Origin: Epiperipatus broadwayi
Lineage: Eukaryota; Onychophora; Udeonychophora; Euonychophora; Peripatidae
Assembly: GCA_028023455.1 (NCBI GenBank)
Contig: JAQFVV010012441.1
Coordinates: forward strand, 3,037,911 to 3,101,910
Direction: 5' to 3'
DNA: 64,000 nt
Positions 24,482 to 36,470 of this stretch are shown in pieces. The notes under the pieces are model-generated. The model had not been told where the DNA came from and ran no database searches. It worked only from the letters and a program-made list of their open reading frames with translations. Position 1 is the first letter of the stretch. Each line of letters starts with the position of its first letter. The position numbers were made by a program, and so were the translations under genes.

Positions 24482-24744
24482 TTACGTGTCTGAGAGTTAG
24501 AGGTTTCCGTGAGCATAACCTGGGGCAGTAATATACTTCTGCACAGGTATGCTACTTGCTGTACTAAGCTGCCATGCAATCATGGAAACAGGACTTGTGA
24601 AGACTGCTTTTTGCAATGAAAGAGTCAATACAACCGTGCCTTTTCTCCAGCTATAGAATGGAACAATAATGGAAGACGACGGCAGGAGAGACCAATGGAA
24701 ATTCTTATGAGCTTGGGACCCCATAAACCTACATCAACTTACCA
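24482..24744 (+). other. Candidate noncoding exon or reversed small ORF
   Basis: The plus strand shows a strong acceptor-like TCTTCTCTTTACCTTCTAG, then a GC-richer 263-bp segment, then a donor-like CCA|GTAAGTTAAG. All three plus frames contain stops, so it would be an untranslated or lncRNA exon. The minus strand has a 75-codon ATG-to-stop frame (24497-24724) containing SIIVPFYSWRKG, with no recognised family. Which strand matters, if either, cannot be decided from sequence. Confidence 0.3.
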
Positions 24745-25475
24745 GTAAGTTAAGAGTAATTTTTCCTAATTGTGACTTAAAAGTTTGCAAACAATTATTT
24801 ATATAAGCTTATAATACAATCCTGATATAGTCTTTAATTTTCGTAATCAAGAGACTTTCTTTTAAAGAACTTTATACAAGATCTTGGAAATGAATTGTAA
24901 GAAGTGAACTTTATTAAATTGCTTTAATTACTTTAACTGTTTTTATTAATCGATTCATTATCTGAATTAGTGTGTGTACTTTCCAACGTTATTTAACTTA
25001 AAAAAATATTTTAGTTGTTAGAATAAAAGAGATTTTACTTTTATCAATCTTTTTCATTGTGCGTTATTAATAATGGTTATTAAGGATTATTATTAAATTT
25101 ATTATTAGTTTAGTAAGATTTAGAGATATAATTTACCTTTGCCAATATGTTTTGAATAAGCTCCAGGAATAATAATATCAAAAAAATAATTCTAGTTACG
25201 GTATAGTACAATACCGATTATTTTAAAAACATTTTTCTTTGTAATTTACAAGTTACAATATGTTTGATGCAGAATCAGTGAGTCTAACGACTCTGGTGCC
25301 CTCATTTATAAATTAAAAACGGATTCAGCTCGCAATTGTAACAATTCTAGGCCGAGTTGATCAGGAAATATAGTTATGTTTTTAGAAATAGGAATGAAAC
25401 TTTTTTTTTTGCATAACTTGATCAACTTGCACAGTTTATTGCGTAAAGAGGTCTAGCAAGATGAGGAAAATGTTA
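24745..25475. other. AT-rich noncoding stretch
   Basis: No gene or repeat copy recognised. The short GC-richer patch near 25260-25370 has no open frame. Confidence 0.45.
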
Positions 25476-25655
25476 CAATATATATTATGTAAATAAATAA
25501 ATTATTTTATATAGCGCGATGTTTATAAACTGTAATATTTAAACAGCATTAAGCTGTTGCACATGCGCAGTATTCAGTCATTTATAGTTAAAATCTGCAA
25601 AGCGCATGTGCAACAGCTTAATGCTGTTTAAATATTACAATATATATATATATGA
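25476..25655. mobile_element. Foldback repeat family E, short copy
   Basis: It opens with ATGTAAATAAATAAATTA and TATATAGCGCGATGTTTATA. A perfect 38-bp inverted repeat follows (25531-25568 and 25602-25639, starting TGTAATATTTAAACAGCATT) around a 33-bp loop. The same opening and arm ends occur in the 637-bp copy at 50.9-51.5 kb, so this is probably an internally deleted form. Confidence 0.75.
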
Positions 25656-26199
25656 TATATTTATGTTCATTCTTAAAGCTAAAATATCAAATTAAGTATA
25701 ATTATATGGTAGTCAAAATTAATCTTCACATTTTTTAGTTACTTGGCATTCTTCTTGAAAAGTTGTTCATTTTTATATCCCCCAAACTAGTAATCAATTT
25801 CTTCTGGCTCCTATAATATAATATAATGTTACTATCTTATTGGATGAGCGATTCTGGTAACATGCCTGTAATGTTTTTGGATATTCAATCCCAATGCAAT
25901 TTGATGCATTTTCGTGGTGTATATTATTATTACCATTCTATTTATTGTCATTCTAGAAAAACTTTAAATGGTAGCTGCATTATTATTTTTTAAGTCCTTT
26001 TCTGTAAAATGTTTAAGTATGTAACCCGTAAAACACACAACAAATTTATAAATTACTGATATCTGTATGTGTGTTCATGTTTTAAAAACCAAAATGTATG
26101 TAATGAATACAATCAGTGGGTACTTGTTGGTAATGTAAATAGATCTTAACAGTTTCTGGATAACTGGCATTTCTCTTGTAGAAGTCACTTATTTTTTGC
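25656..26199. other. AT-rich noncoding stretch
   Basis: No supported feature. It abuts the 3' end of the minus-strand LINE. Confidence 0.45.
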
Positions 26200-26229
26200 T
26201 ATATCCATCTAACAGGTCCAGAGAGTAGT

Positions 26230-27790
26230 CACAATGTTAATTCATCCATTTTTCCATTCCATTTTTTTCCTTGCCCATTTTTTCAATTCCACATAAGTCT
26301 ACCCGTTTCTTATACCATTCATTAATATCAATCTCTTTCATCTTTTCTTTTTATTTCCACTCTTTCATTAAACTATAATTTCTTCTTAATATATTTCCAA
26401 TCCAGTTTCTCTTGCTCTCTCTCTGATATTCTCAGTCAATCTTCTTTCCTCATTTACTCTTTTCAAAACTTCTTCATTTGTTATTTTACTCATCCAGCTG
26501 ATTTTTTTTCTTTTCCATGTCTACATCTCAAAGGTTTTTAATCATGTCTTAATTCTATTACTCAATGTCCATGTCTCACAACCATACATTAATACACTCC
26601 ACACATAACATTTAATTAATATTTTCCTTAATTCTCTTTATAAAGGTTCACAAAATATCTTCTTTCTCTTCACAAATGTTTTTTTTTTTTGCCAATGCTA
26701 TTCTTCTTTTAACTTCATCTTCACTTCTTTCATCCTCACACCCAAATATCTAAATCCCTTCACCTGTTGAACTGTCATCACGGATTCCAATTTGCAGCCT
26801 TTTTGCATCTCTCCCTATCCATAAATACTTAGTTTTTTCAATATTAATCTTCATTCCATATGCCATATATCCTTCAAATTTATTCAAAAATATTCTGAAG
26901 ACCCTTTTCCTCGTCAGTGATAAGAGCCATATCATCTGCAAATTTTAGACACTTTATTACTCTCCCTCCAACATTTGCTCCTCCATAGTCCAAATAATAA
27001 GTGACATACTACATCCTTGCCTAACTCCACTTTGTATATTCACTTCATCAGTCATATTACTCCCAAATCTAATTCTTATCCTTTTACCATTATACATAGT
27101 CCAAATCAATCATCTTTCTTTCCAAAATATTCCTTTATTTTTTAAGATGGACATAAGTTTATTCCATACTATTCTATCATCCACAAAGCATATACCATTT
27201 TCTTTATCTTTTTCAATATATCTTTCCGCAATTATCTTAACAATACCAATAGCATCTCTTGTGCTTTTCCCTTTCCAAAAACCAATCTGTTCTTCACCAA
27301 TATAATAATCTATCTTCCCATAAATCCTTTGAGTTAAAATCCTCAATAAAACTTTAGAAGCATGACATAACAAACCTATTGTTCTATACTCTTCACATTT
27401 AGCAACTTTCTTCTTTTTAGCAATTGGAATCATTATAGTTCTTAAAAAATCTTCAGGCCAAACTCTACTATTATGTATCAAATTGCAAAGTCCGGCTATT
27501 TTCTTCCTAGTAAATTCTCCCATTTGTCTCAAAAATTCTATAGGTATTGCACCAAATTCAACAGCCTTATCATTCTTTATTTGTGCGATTGTCTTTTGTA
27601 CTTCATCCAGCAATATGTCCATACCTCTATCATCTATTTCAACATCTTCATTTTCAAGTTCATAATTAATTAAATTATTTCTTCTACTAAACAGACACTG
27701 AAGATATTCTTTCCATCTTTTTAATATATCATTGCTATCAGTTAATCTTTTTCCATTTTTATCTGCAATCTCACTTGCTACCCATGTCTT
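26230..27790 (-). pseudogene. LINE 2 reverse transcriptase
   Basis: The frame at 27110-27622 covers the fingers and early palm: EVQKTIAQIKNDKAVEFGAI, then IPIAKKKKVAKCEEYRTIGL, then EEQIGFWKGKSTRDAI. The motif A region is damaged (CFVDDRIVWNK, where FVDYxKAFD is usual). The catalytic FADD is readable at 26934-26945 in another frame, followed by KFEGYMAYGMKINIEKTK. The remaining C-terminal part to about 26230 is low quality with many stops. It is not functional. Confidence 0.8.
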
Positions 27791-28129
27791 TTTCTCCCAG
27801 GTGATATTTCATATTCTATCAAAAACCAGATCATATCTTTTCGCTTGCTGAAGGCTTTCTATCTCTTTACGTTCTTGCTCCAAGCACTTTTCTTTTGCTA
27901 AATCTGTTTCTCTTCTTAGTTCATTATTGTTTCCTATATGCCTTTTGCTTTCCTCAATATTTACATTCTTCCATCATCTCTGCAACTTCCCATCTTTTCC
28001 AACATACCTTCAGTTATCCAAGGTCATTTACTTTTCCTTGCATGAATAATACCTATTTCATTTTTTGCTGTGTTCAAGAATCCTTTTCCAACACTCATCA
28101 GGGCTATTAATATATTTCTCTTTCATATA

Positions 28130-28930
28130 CTAAACCAAGTTTTCCTTTTTCAATATGTCTCAATTTATCCAAGTCCCATCTTGTATATCTTTTCCCTTTT
28201 TTAATTCTTTTTAAACTCAACTTTAATTTAGCCATAACCAAATTATGATCCAAATCTAAGCACCAGGCAAAGCATGTGAACCTTTAATAGCATTCTTATA
28301 TCTATTCTGAATCAATAAATAATCAATTTGATAACATTCTTTGTCACCTGAAGCTTTCCATGTATACAATCTTCTAATATGATTTTTAAAACAAGGGTTT
28401 GCAATGACAAATCCATTCTCTTTACATAATTGTACAAGCTGACTATCTCTTTTATTTCTTCTTCCAATACCATAATTTCCAACAATTTTCCCTTCTCTAG
28501 CTTTCTCCACAAGATCATTCCAATTCCCCAATAACTATATACTGCATTTTTTCCTTCACATTAAATACTTTCTTCTGTCTTCTCATATATTTCATCAATT
28601 TCAATATCATCATGACTACTGGTTGGCATATAAATTTGTATAATTACCAAATCCCTAGGGCTTGCATTTATTCTCATGACCATCAGCCTAACATTAATAT
28701 AATCAATTTTTGCCACACTATTCCAAATTTCCTTCTTTAGAGCAATGCCAACTGCATTAATTGACTTATCACCACCCAAATAAAATAACTTTACATCTCC
28801 ACTACTTACTTTTCCACATCCCTCCCACTCACATCACTTAATCCCATAACGTCAATATTATTTATGTACAACTCTCTTTTCAAACTCTCCTCAAAGATCT
28901 AACATTCCAATTCTCAATGTATCTTCTCTC
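28130..28930 (-). pseudogene. LINE 2 APE-type endonuclease
   Basis: The N-terminal RIG...NVRSL-type start lies near 28905-28925, where a small deletion has removed the conserved Thr-Trp. GLSDV follows, with Asp where the catalytic Glu of the GLSE motif is usual. The piece at 28561-28779 reads GIALKKEIWNSVAKI and IIQIYMPTSSHDD. The piece at 28256-28531 reads MGNWNDLVEKAREGKIVGNY (GNWND in place of GDWND) and LYTWKASGDKECYQIDYLL. The final SDH motif has become LDH near 28245. Several catalytic positions are therefore altered, in addition to the frame breaks. Confidence 0.8.
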
Positions 28931-29530
28931 AATGTATTATATTTATGAGGATTTCACAGGTTGATGACTTGAGTAGCCTCATGACCACTCTTCCCAGGCA
29001 AGATACCAAAGTCATTCTTAACTAAGGTCCAACACCAAACATAATGATTCCTATAGACATACTCATTGTAAAACAAGGGAATTATAAGACAAGGTGGTTT
29101 CCATTGTCTTCTTTGCCCAGCAATAATCTCCATAATAGGCTTAGTGTGCTAGTCAAATGTCATAAAATGAATATCCAACTAGCGTTTCCTCCTTATTGTT
29201 ATCACCTATAGTGATCTTCCGCTGACTTTGAAGAATGCCATTATACATCCACCATCATAAGAATTGTGGCATTTTATAGAAGTAAACACATGACTGTCTC
29301 CTTTACCACTTCCTGATAGTGAATGTTGTCCCATTGTCAGTGGCTGCTTATTTACAGTACTCTGTTTATTTGCAGCTAACCTTCATATCTGAAAGCCATT
29401 CCCCTATTCACAACCTAGGGATGCTCTGGGTAGCATGGGACCCATGCCCTGTTATTTAACCCAGGTATCCATCTAGTGGACATGTTATTCAAACTAAAAA
29501 TTTTAGCTCAATTCAACCTTTGCATAAAGC
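28931..29530 (-). other. Probable 5' leader of LINE 2
   Basis: This is GC-richer than the flanks and lies directly upstream of the endonuclease start on the same strand. It lacks an open frame. The 5' boundary near 29530 is judged only by the drop in GC content. Confidence 0.5.
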
Positions 29531-30319
29531 ATGGTAGATGTGGCAGTGGATTGACAGTTATATATTTTAATAATATTATATAAATTATTTACATGTCACT
29601 TTGCTAGCAGTATGTTGAAAGTGATACTAAGTTTTACATGATGTCTTCATATTACATTTAATTTTAAAATGAAACGGTAAATATATAATACTTCTATTTT
29701 CCAATATACTGTAAGCAAGAGAAGTTGTAATGCTTATTAATGGTTTGTAATATTATTAGTTAAACATTTTTGGTTTCATAATAAAAAAGTTAGTAACACA
29801 CATTATAATTTTATTTTGTTTTTATTAATATGCATAAATATTTGCAAGTAAATTATCATCATTTTAAGAATTTTCCTGGTGGCAGACTCCAATCTTTTTA
29901 TTCATTTTTTTCTCAATTACCTTTTATCTAATCTTCTCTCCTGAACAATTTTATTGATTTTTATTTCACCACATTGTACAATCTTATCTATGTTAGATTT
30001 TGGAAAATAAAATAAGATGAAGTTAGTTAGAATGGCACATTTGGAAAAAAAAAAAAAAAAAGGTAGTATTTTTTTTAACAACATTTTTGTGGATTTGTTC
30101 TGCCACATAGTTTTTTTAACCATAATTAAAAAATTGTGATCTGCTCTCTATTGTTAGAAATTTTCTTTTGCATTGTTGATATCTATCTATTTTGCATGAG
30201 ATTAACAGTTGTGATTCTCATATTTCTAATGGTTATTAAACCATAGAATAGGTACCCCATTAATAATCTGAAATCCTAGTTTCAAACATTTTTCAGTTTG
30301 GAAAATTTTTATAAATGAA
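29531..30319. other. AT-rich noncoding stretch
   Basis: A long poly-A run at about 30043-30061 is the only notable feature. The minus frame at 29917-30123 is low complexity. Confidence 0.5.
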
Positions 30320-30485
30320 TAAATAATATTTACTAAGGCAATAAACCTTAAGCATGTGCGGTTGAAAATGTGAAGGTAGGGACCTCTACAGGTCTTAACC
30401 ACAAGTTTACACATTTTCAATCACACATGCTTTAGGTTTATTGCCTTAGTAAATATTACTTGGTAATCAATGTGCATTAAATAAA
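30320..30485. repeat. Foldback repeat, about 50-bp arms
   Basis: The left arm (30324-30373, including ATTTACTAAGGCAATAAACC) is an imperfect reverse complement of the right arm (30409-30458, including TTTATTGCCTTAGTAAATAT). The loop carries GTAGGGACCTCTACAGG. Parts of this unit also occur at 20.34-20.42 and 20.64-20.73 kb, so it is dispersed. Confidence 0.7.
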
Positions 30486-30926
30486 TTTATAAATGAATAA
30501 AGTTAATGTAATACATGCCTATAATAATAATGGTAAAAATAAGTGTTTAAAAATTACATCTTGCTTCAAAAGATTATTAAGTATAATCAGAATAAAGAAA
30601 AATTTAAATCTATTTACTGTATTTACATTTTGCTTGATTATGCAAAAAATTTTCCGCTTTTTTTTGAAAAATATTTCATCAAACTAAAACTACTTTGTTC
30701 TCAAAATTTTTCTCAATTGAGTTTTTTTCACAATAACTGTATTATCATGTGTTCCATGACAAAAGTGTGTCTCATCCTTTGAATAAATGCCTTACATACT
30801 TTTTCTACTCATTATCTAATTTGCTATTTTTAGCATCTGTGTTGTTTTAATATGCATTCAGAACACTGTCCGTAATATCTGAGTCAATACAATAATAATT
30901 TCACCTTCAACAGATGTGTATCTATT

Positions 30927-31274
30927 ATGAAAAAAATTTTAATTAATGTCTGCACCTTTGAAAGAAAATTCTGTAATTTTTTTTTTTTTTGCATAGGCAA
31001 GCAAATCATTGGATTTTTTTTTTTTTTTTGTTTGATATTCAACCTGAAAAATCATGAAGCTTTTTATGGATTCACTAATAGACCACATGACATGTTACAA
31101 GTTTATGCTGCCATGTTTAAGAATCAAATGTTCTATATCAATTTATCATTAAATAATAAACAAAAGGACATCATCAATATTATTTCCCCAGAAGAATTAG
31201 AATGTATGTGTACCCAACAAACATTTCATGAAAAGAAAATGATGCTTAACTTTAAAGGATGCAGTATTCCTTGA
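30927..31274 (+). CDS. Open frame with a protein-like C-terminal half, unrecognised
   Basis: The first half of this 115-codon frame is poly-F and poly-K translation of T-rich DNA. From about 31050 it becomes protein-like: NHEAFYGFTNRPHDMLQVYA, then FKNQMFYINLSLNNKQKDII, ending in FKGCSIP. An acceptor-like TTTTTTTTTTGCATAG precedes it at about 30997. It might be an exon or a transposon fossil. There is no second copy and no recognised domain. Confidence 0.25.
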   Translation: MKKILINVCTFERKFCNFFFFCIGKQIIGFFFFFCLIFNLKNHEAFYGFTNRPHDMLQVYAAMFKNQMFYINLSLNNKQKDIINIISPEELECMCTQQTFHEKKMMLNFKGCSIP

Positions 31275-32514
31275 TCTAAGAGTTGGATAAAAGCAGTTGT
31301 AAGGGAAAATTAAGTATTGTTATATATGGTCATTATGTTGAAATCAGTTTTCCAGTTATCCAAAATAAGATTTTTGTTATTATCTCGTAATCTTGTGTGT
31401 GTGTGTGTGTGCATTGAGTTCTGGTTTGTAAAATGAAAATGTTCTGAAACCAATACAACATTGTCTCTTGTGATGGAGGCATTTTGTTCATGCATTATAG
31501 ACACAGGAAAATCTTTACCATTTTTTTCAGTACCCTAGGGTTTTTACTTTTTGAACTCAGTAGGTTATATTTTTGACTACCTCATGTGTTGCAGCATGCT
31601 AAAATATTTCTATTCTTAGTTTTTATAAATCTTGTGAGGTTGTCATCAGTTTTGTGTATACATCATCATTATAATATGTCTTATTTGCATTATGCACCAT
31701 TGTTATAAAGCCTTTCTTAGCAATACACAGAGAAAATTTCATTCTTGGATTTGCCAGCTCCTTTATAATCAGCCCGTTTTTGTCCACATAATTTATGCTT
31801 AGAAAGCTTATGGCACTGTTTAAATCTGTGAGCCTATTCTTTTAATGCCAAATATTTAAGTTCTTTGTGAAATGGATTTGTGTGGCTAATAATCCATACT
31901 TTCTGACAAATTCCATTAAAACATAAAAACATTCAATCATAATACAGCATGTTTTGTCCCTTTACCATAACTCACATTTTTTCAATTCACATTTGCTTTA
32001 ATGACAATGATTTAGAGCAGAATTGTAAAAGCTTTGTTTTTTTAGATTATTCACTCAGTTTGTTTGCTGTTAAACCTTCATACAATTAAGCAATTTCATT
32101 TAAGGAGGGAGGGGCTCAAACTTGAATGTGTGCTTGCCACTACCACAGGTACTGGAATTTGAATTTAATTTATTATTCCAAATTAACTTACTGATAGGCA
32201 GCAAAATAAATAAATAAATAAAGTTAAAGAACAGCAAACATAGTGTGAAAATCATGGTTTAAAATACATGGATAAAAGATGCATGAGCACATTTGTTCAT
32301 AAAAATTAATTTTTGACATAGATAGAATCAGTCATGAAGTTTTGTTATTGTATATGACTGAATATAGACAACTGAAATTTTTCCTAGCTAACTTATTTAT
32401 ATGTTAAAATTTCACTGTGTGTGTGTTGTTGTTTTTTCAATCCTAGCTGATGTAATAATTTAGCAATGAGATATTCATTTTGTTATTGAAAATAGGCTTT
32501 CCAAACTACACCAA
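31275..32514. other. Stretch with a weak minus-strand coding-like remnant
   Basis: At about 31620-31840 the minus strand has an open run including NSAISFLSINYVDKNGLII and MKFSLCIAKKGFITMVHNAN before a stop. It looks like a decayed coding sequence of unknown origin. A (GT)n microsatellite lies at about 31394-31412. The rest is AT-rich. Confidence 0.3.
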
Positions 32515-32844
32515 TTGCAATGTCATTTATTCCATTTGGAGAACTCATGCCAGCCTTTAACTAAACTCTCCCAACACTACTATCTATATAAAAGGGCTAA
32601 AGATAATACCAAGCACAAATATATATTCCTGGACAATGGAAACAAGCTTGGTCACATATTTGAACCCACACTAACCACAGGAATATGTTTGGAGAGAAAT
32701 GATGCAAAGCGTAAAGTAAAGGAAGCCTGGCACATTGCCAATATAATTATCAAAAAGAATCCTGCTTCCCCCTTCAAAAGTCAGTCATGGGACCTGTCTC
32801 ATTTACATATACTTTACATACCATTACTCACCAATACTGCATAG
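32515..32844 (+). CDS. 109-codon open frame, unrecognised, possibly mobile-element derived
   Basis: The frame runs from ATG at 32518 or the preceding codon to TAG and is GC-richer than its flanks. It reads LTKLSQHYYLYKRAKDNTKH, then KVKEAWHIANIIIKKNPASP and SWDLSHLHILYIPLL. The KEAWHI...WDLSHLH order is faintly like the C-terminal end of Penelope-type GIY-YIG domains (KEAxxI...LNRD...LS), but the match is too weak to name. No signal peptide or membrane segment is seen. It could also be a host exon. Confidence 0.3.
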   Translation: MQCHLFHLENSCQPLTKLSQHYYLYKRAKDNTKHKYIFLDNGNKLGHIFEPTLTTGICLERNDAKRKVKEAWHIANIIIKKNPASPFKSQSWDLSHLHILYIPLLTNTA

Positions 32845-33143
32845 ATGCATTGCTATGATTATGATATTGCTAGATGATATTGAAAGCATGCTTAGCAGAT
32901 TACATTAAGTATATAAGAATACCGTGAGGGAATTTGTATACCTTGCTTTCCATTAATTCATTTTCAAGCTTTTCTTAAATTGTACCTCCAAGCATTCATA
33001 TTGAAAGTAGCATAGAACTGTAATTTCTTTGTTTATAGACAATACAGACAGATAGAAAATTTGTAGAATTTAATGATTAGTTAAATTTCTTTTAAAAATA
33101 TATTACTGATAGAAACCGACCATAGGGTTATGTTTATTGTCAA

Positions 33144-33226
33144 GCATTGGTAGCTGGGAGGTCAGCACAGCTGGCTTGCAAGCAAGCAGTTGCTTGGTTG
33201 TCGTGGGTTCGCTTCCCGGCTGATGC
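33144..33226 (+). mobile_element. tRNA-derived SINE head, possibly Cys-like
   Basis: GCATTGG (33144-33150) pairs along its length with CTGATGC (33220-33226) as an acceptor stem. GCTG/CAGC forms a D stem. TTGCAAG resembles an anticodon loop reading GCA (Cys). GGGTTCGCTTCCC carries the B box. A 15-20-nt insertion before the T arm and the following GACATATGGAAAAAAA tail mark it as a SINE and not a working tRNA gene. It is the same family as the copy at 11.6 kb. Confidence 0.65.
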
Positions 33227-36064
33227 TATGACATATGGAAAAAAATAATAATTTGACATTAGAAACTCCTATTTTTTGTTTGTTTGTTTCATTTTTGAAA
33301 TTAATAGAAATAAAATTTTAATAGAGAATTTAAGGTTATTATTTTTATATGGTTGTTGATTGCAAATTATTTAATCCGTATGAAAATATTTGAATTATAC
33401 TATATGTATTGCTGCCATTCATTATGCTCAGATGATAACAATGTGCATAAGAAATGAACAATCAGTCCACTACAACATTCTAAATAATCCTTCAAATATA
33501 TTTTTTATTACTCTTATTTATATAAATATGCACAAATATTGCTCCAAGTCTTCTTAATACACAATTTTTTTTTCAGTGAAATAATATATTGATAATTTTC
33601 AAATTTGGCTAGAAAATTTCCCTAAAGATTACTTACTGCTAATACAAACTATCAAATTCTGTATGCATGGCTTTGGTCGTAGTAGTAGTCAATTACCAAA
33701 TTTTTCCAAACAACTAAATACCATTAAATTTAGTCCTGCAAGCTTCATCAAGATTGGCACAATATTTTTTTTTTCAAGTTATTAAGTAACAACAAACAAA
33801 CTTTCAGGGATATGCTGTTGAAAGTATATATATATTGCATGTATTCATATAACATTCCTATTATAACATTTTTTTTAACAATTCATTTTTTATCATTACT
33901 GCTTGCACTATGGAAATTGTAATTTGTGTATATATCTTTGTGATGCTGTATTGACTGTTTCAAAAGTGTTCAGCAAAAGAAGGGTTCTAAGCCATGCAGT
34001 TCAGATTATTGCTTATATAGCTGTAATTTAGCATTAAATACTTAAACTGTTTATTTCTTTTTTTTCTTCTTATACTTATGATTTGCACCAGAAAATTTTT
34101 TACTGTTAAATAACTCAATTTTTGAGCAGGATTTCTGCTACAGTAATTCCAAAACAACTTAAATTTACTGAATTCGCTTTAGAAAGTTGTCACCTGTCTT
34201 CATTCTTGGAGCATTAGCCAAGAATTGTATAGTATAAACATCAATATTTTGACTAGTGATTTTTTAGTTTAATTAGGTTCAGTGGCCGAACTATTACTAA
34301 AGTGTGATCTGCTAAATATTATTGAATTTTTATTCTTTGGATAACACATAGGTATATATGTGTGTGTATAATTCTCAGTATTCATTTGTAACTGGATGAG
34401 GAGGTGGAAAAGTTTTCAGTTATTCTGGCCTAACAGATAGTTGTTGATACACTGACTATAAAAAAAGAAAAAATTATCATCATCATACTTTTAGTTTAAA
34501 TGGAATAATATAAGTAAAAATAGTCACTATGTAAAGCAGTATTTACTCATGGTGAGTTCTAATTAATCAAAAACTCATCATGTAAATCCATTGCTTTCTC
34601 ATAAATCATTCATCACTTACGTAGTTTTATTTAGAGATAAAATTCCATTGTTTATATTAGAGCACCTTTGTGCATAATATAGTTTAATTTCATAAATATA
34701 TACACATTTGTGTATTTAGCATATCTGTGGGAATTTAAATAAATTATTTTGAAGTTTGAATTATATCAAAACTTTTTTTTTCTGCCTTTAGAGGGTAAAA
34801 CTGTTTAAAACTTATAATTCAATTCAGTATGTTGGGTGTCAGAAAAGATGAATTCATAAAGGGAAAATAAAATATAAACTTGATTAAACATTCTTCTAAT
34901 TTCTTTCTCCCCTTTCCTTTTACATTATTTATAGATATTAGAAAATTTCCGAGAGATAGTAATTTTTCTTTGTCAAAGAGAAAATATGCTATCTTTTTGT
35001 GTATGATAAATTATTTTTGCAGAATCATTTCTCGGTCATTCTTATATAAAAGCTCTTTGAAAGTTTATTTTTCATTTGATAGAACTTTTAAAAAAATTAT
35101 AATACATATCAAACATCCATGCTATTATTTGGACAATTATACTCAGAATCGGAGATCTGTGGAATTTCATTTGTAAGGCCATGAATGAAATAAAAAATCC
35201 TAAACTTCATTAGCTTAAACAAAATCGTAAATGTTTCCTTATAATTATGATTGATTTATTGTCATAATTAATTTGGTGAAGTGGTAGACAGCAGACTTTC
35301 GTGGTCAATGTCCATGTGGCCAGTTTGCCTCATCCAGTGTCAATCTTAGAGAAATAAATCATTTGATTACTTTTTTTAAAAAGTTGACTTAATGTGTACT
35401 GTACTTTTGTTAAATGCTTTTGACTAAATTGTCAACTATCAATAAGTATATGTACATCAAACAAAAGCTGTCGTTAATTAAATGAAAAATACTGTTTTTA
35501 CTCTGAAATTTTTGGGGTACTGTCAGATATCATTACTTTTATTCATGTACTGGAAATCATTAAATCTTGAAAAGTAGTTTCTGGATTTAAGACTGCTTTT
35601 TACTTTAGTTTTATTGCATTTTGAATAGAATTTCATATCCTTGTCTTTAAACCAACTGACTCGTTTATCTGCAGTTGGAAACAGATATTAAATAAATAAA
35701 ATTAAAAAAATAGAAATTATTAAATATATATATATTGTGACTCAGATTGCAATTACTTACTTTGGCAGTATAATTACAAAATATAAGAAAATAGCTGTTG
35801 CTACTTGTGCAATAATACAGGCAAGCATATGTTTAAATTTTACTAATTTAGAATCACTTATATGTTTGGATCTTTTGTATTTCATCATTATAAATTTTCA
35901 TCTCAAGAAGAATGAAGAAAGATAATTTTTTATTGGTATTTTAATGTGTGTGTATTATTTTTAAGTCATGTATTACAGATATGTAATATTTATTTACAGC
36001 TGAGTTAAGAAGTATGCCGTGTCTAAATACAGTACTTCAATTGTACGCTATCTAAATAAAAAGT
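33227..36064. other. AT-rich stretch with one SINE-like copy
   Basis: There are no supported genes. The frames at 34880-35176 and 35737-35925 are AT-driven. One SINE-like copy is listed separately at 35276. Confidence 0.45.
35276..35375 (+). mobile_element. SINE-like copy (GCAATAAATCATTTGATT family)
   Basis: GGTGAAGTGGTAGACAGCAG resembles an A-box region. The copy ends AAATAAATCATTTGATTAC, the same 3' end as copies at 49.5 and 58.1 kb. Confidence 0.45.
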
Positions 36065-36186
36065 GGTACTGTTCTAGTAGCCACTGTACATCGCTTGATG
36101 GTGTTGTTTATGTTCCAAAACATATTAATATAACTTTTCCAGGCCGGCCATTTATGTTATTCTTATAATACTAAATTAAACGTTTA

Positions 36187-36470
36187 ATCAAAAGTAAAAA
36201 AAAAAAAAACACTTCTTTTTATTTCTGAATTTGCATTATTCTAAACAAAAACTAAGTTAAACATTTAAACAAAACCAATACTTCCTTAAAAAAGCAATTA
36301 GCCGACTTTGTTTTTTATGCCGATCAAAAGTAAAAACAAAACCAAACACTTTTCTTTTTATTTCCATATTTACCTTATTCTAAACAAAATTAAAATCAAA
36401 CAGAAAAAATTCATTGGAAAAGTAATCAGCCGACTGATTTTGTATTTTATCAGCTGACTTTGTTTTTAAA
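36187..36470 (+). repeat. Two diverged tandem units inside the TIR element
   Basis: Units starting ATCAAAAGTAAAAA at 36187 and 36323 share CTTTTTATTTC, TTATTCTAAACAAAA and the TAGCCGACTT/CAGCCGACTG block. These subterminal repeats could have been transposase binding sites, which is an inference. Confidence 0.6.

Larger units (their letters stand above)
26200..29530 (-). mobile_element. Second RTE-like LINE, nearly full length but decayed
   Basis: Reading the minus strand from about 29530 gives a 5' leader of about 600 bp, an endonuclease start near 28930, endonuclease to about 28130, a linker, and reverse transcriptase to about 26230. The order and spacing fit one single-ORF LINE of about 3.3 kb. 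Stops and frameshifts break it into at least five pieces. It belongs to a different subfamily from the LINE at 1.2-3.7 kb, since the proteins are clearly diverged. Confidence 0.8.
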
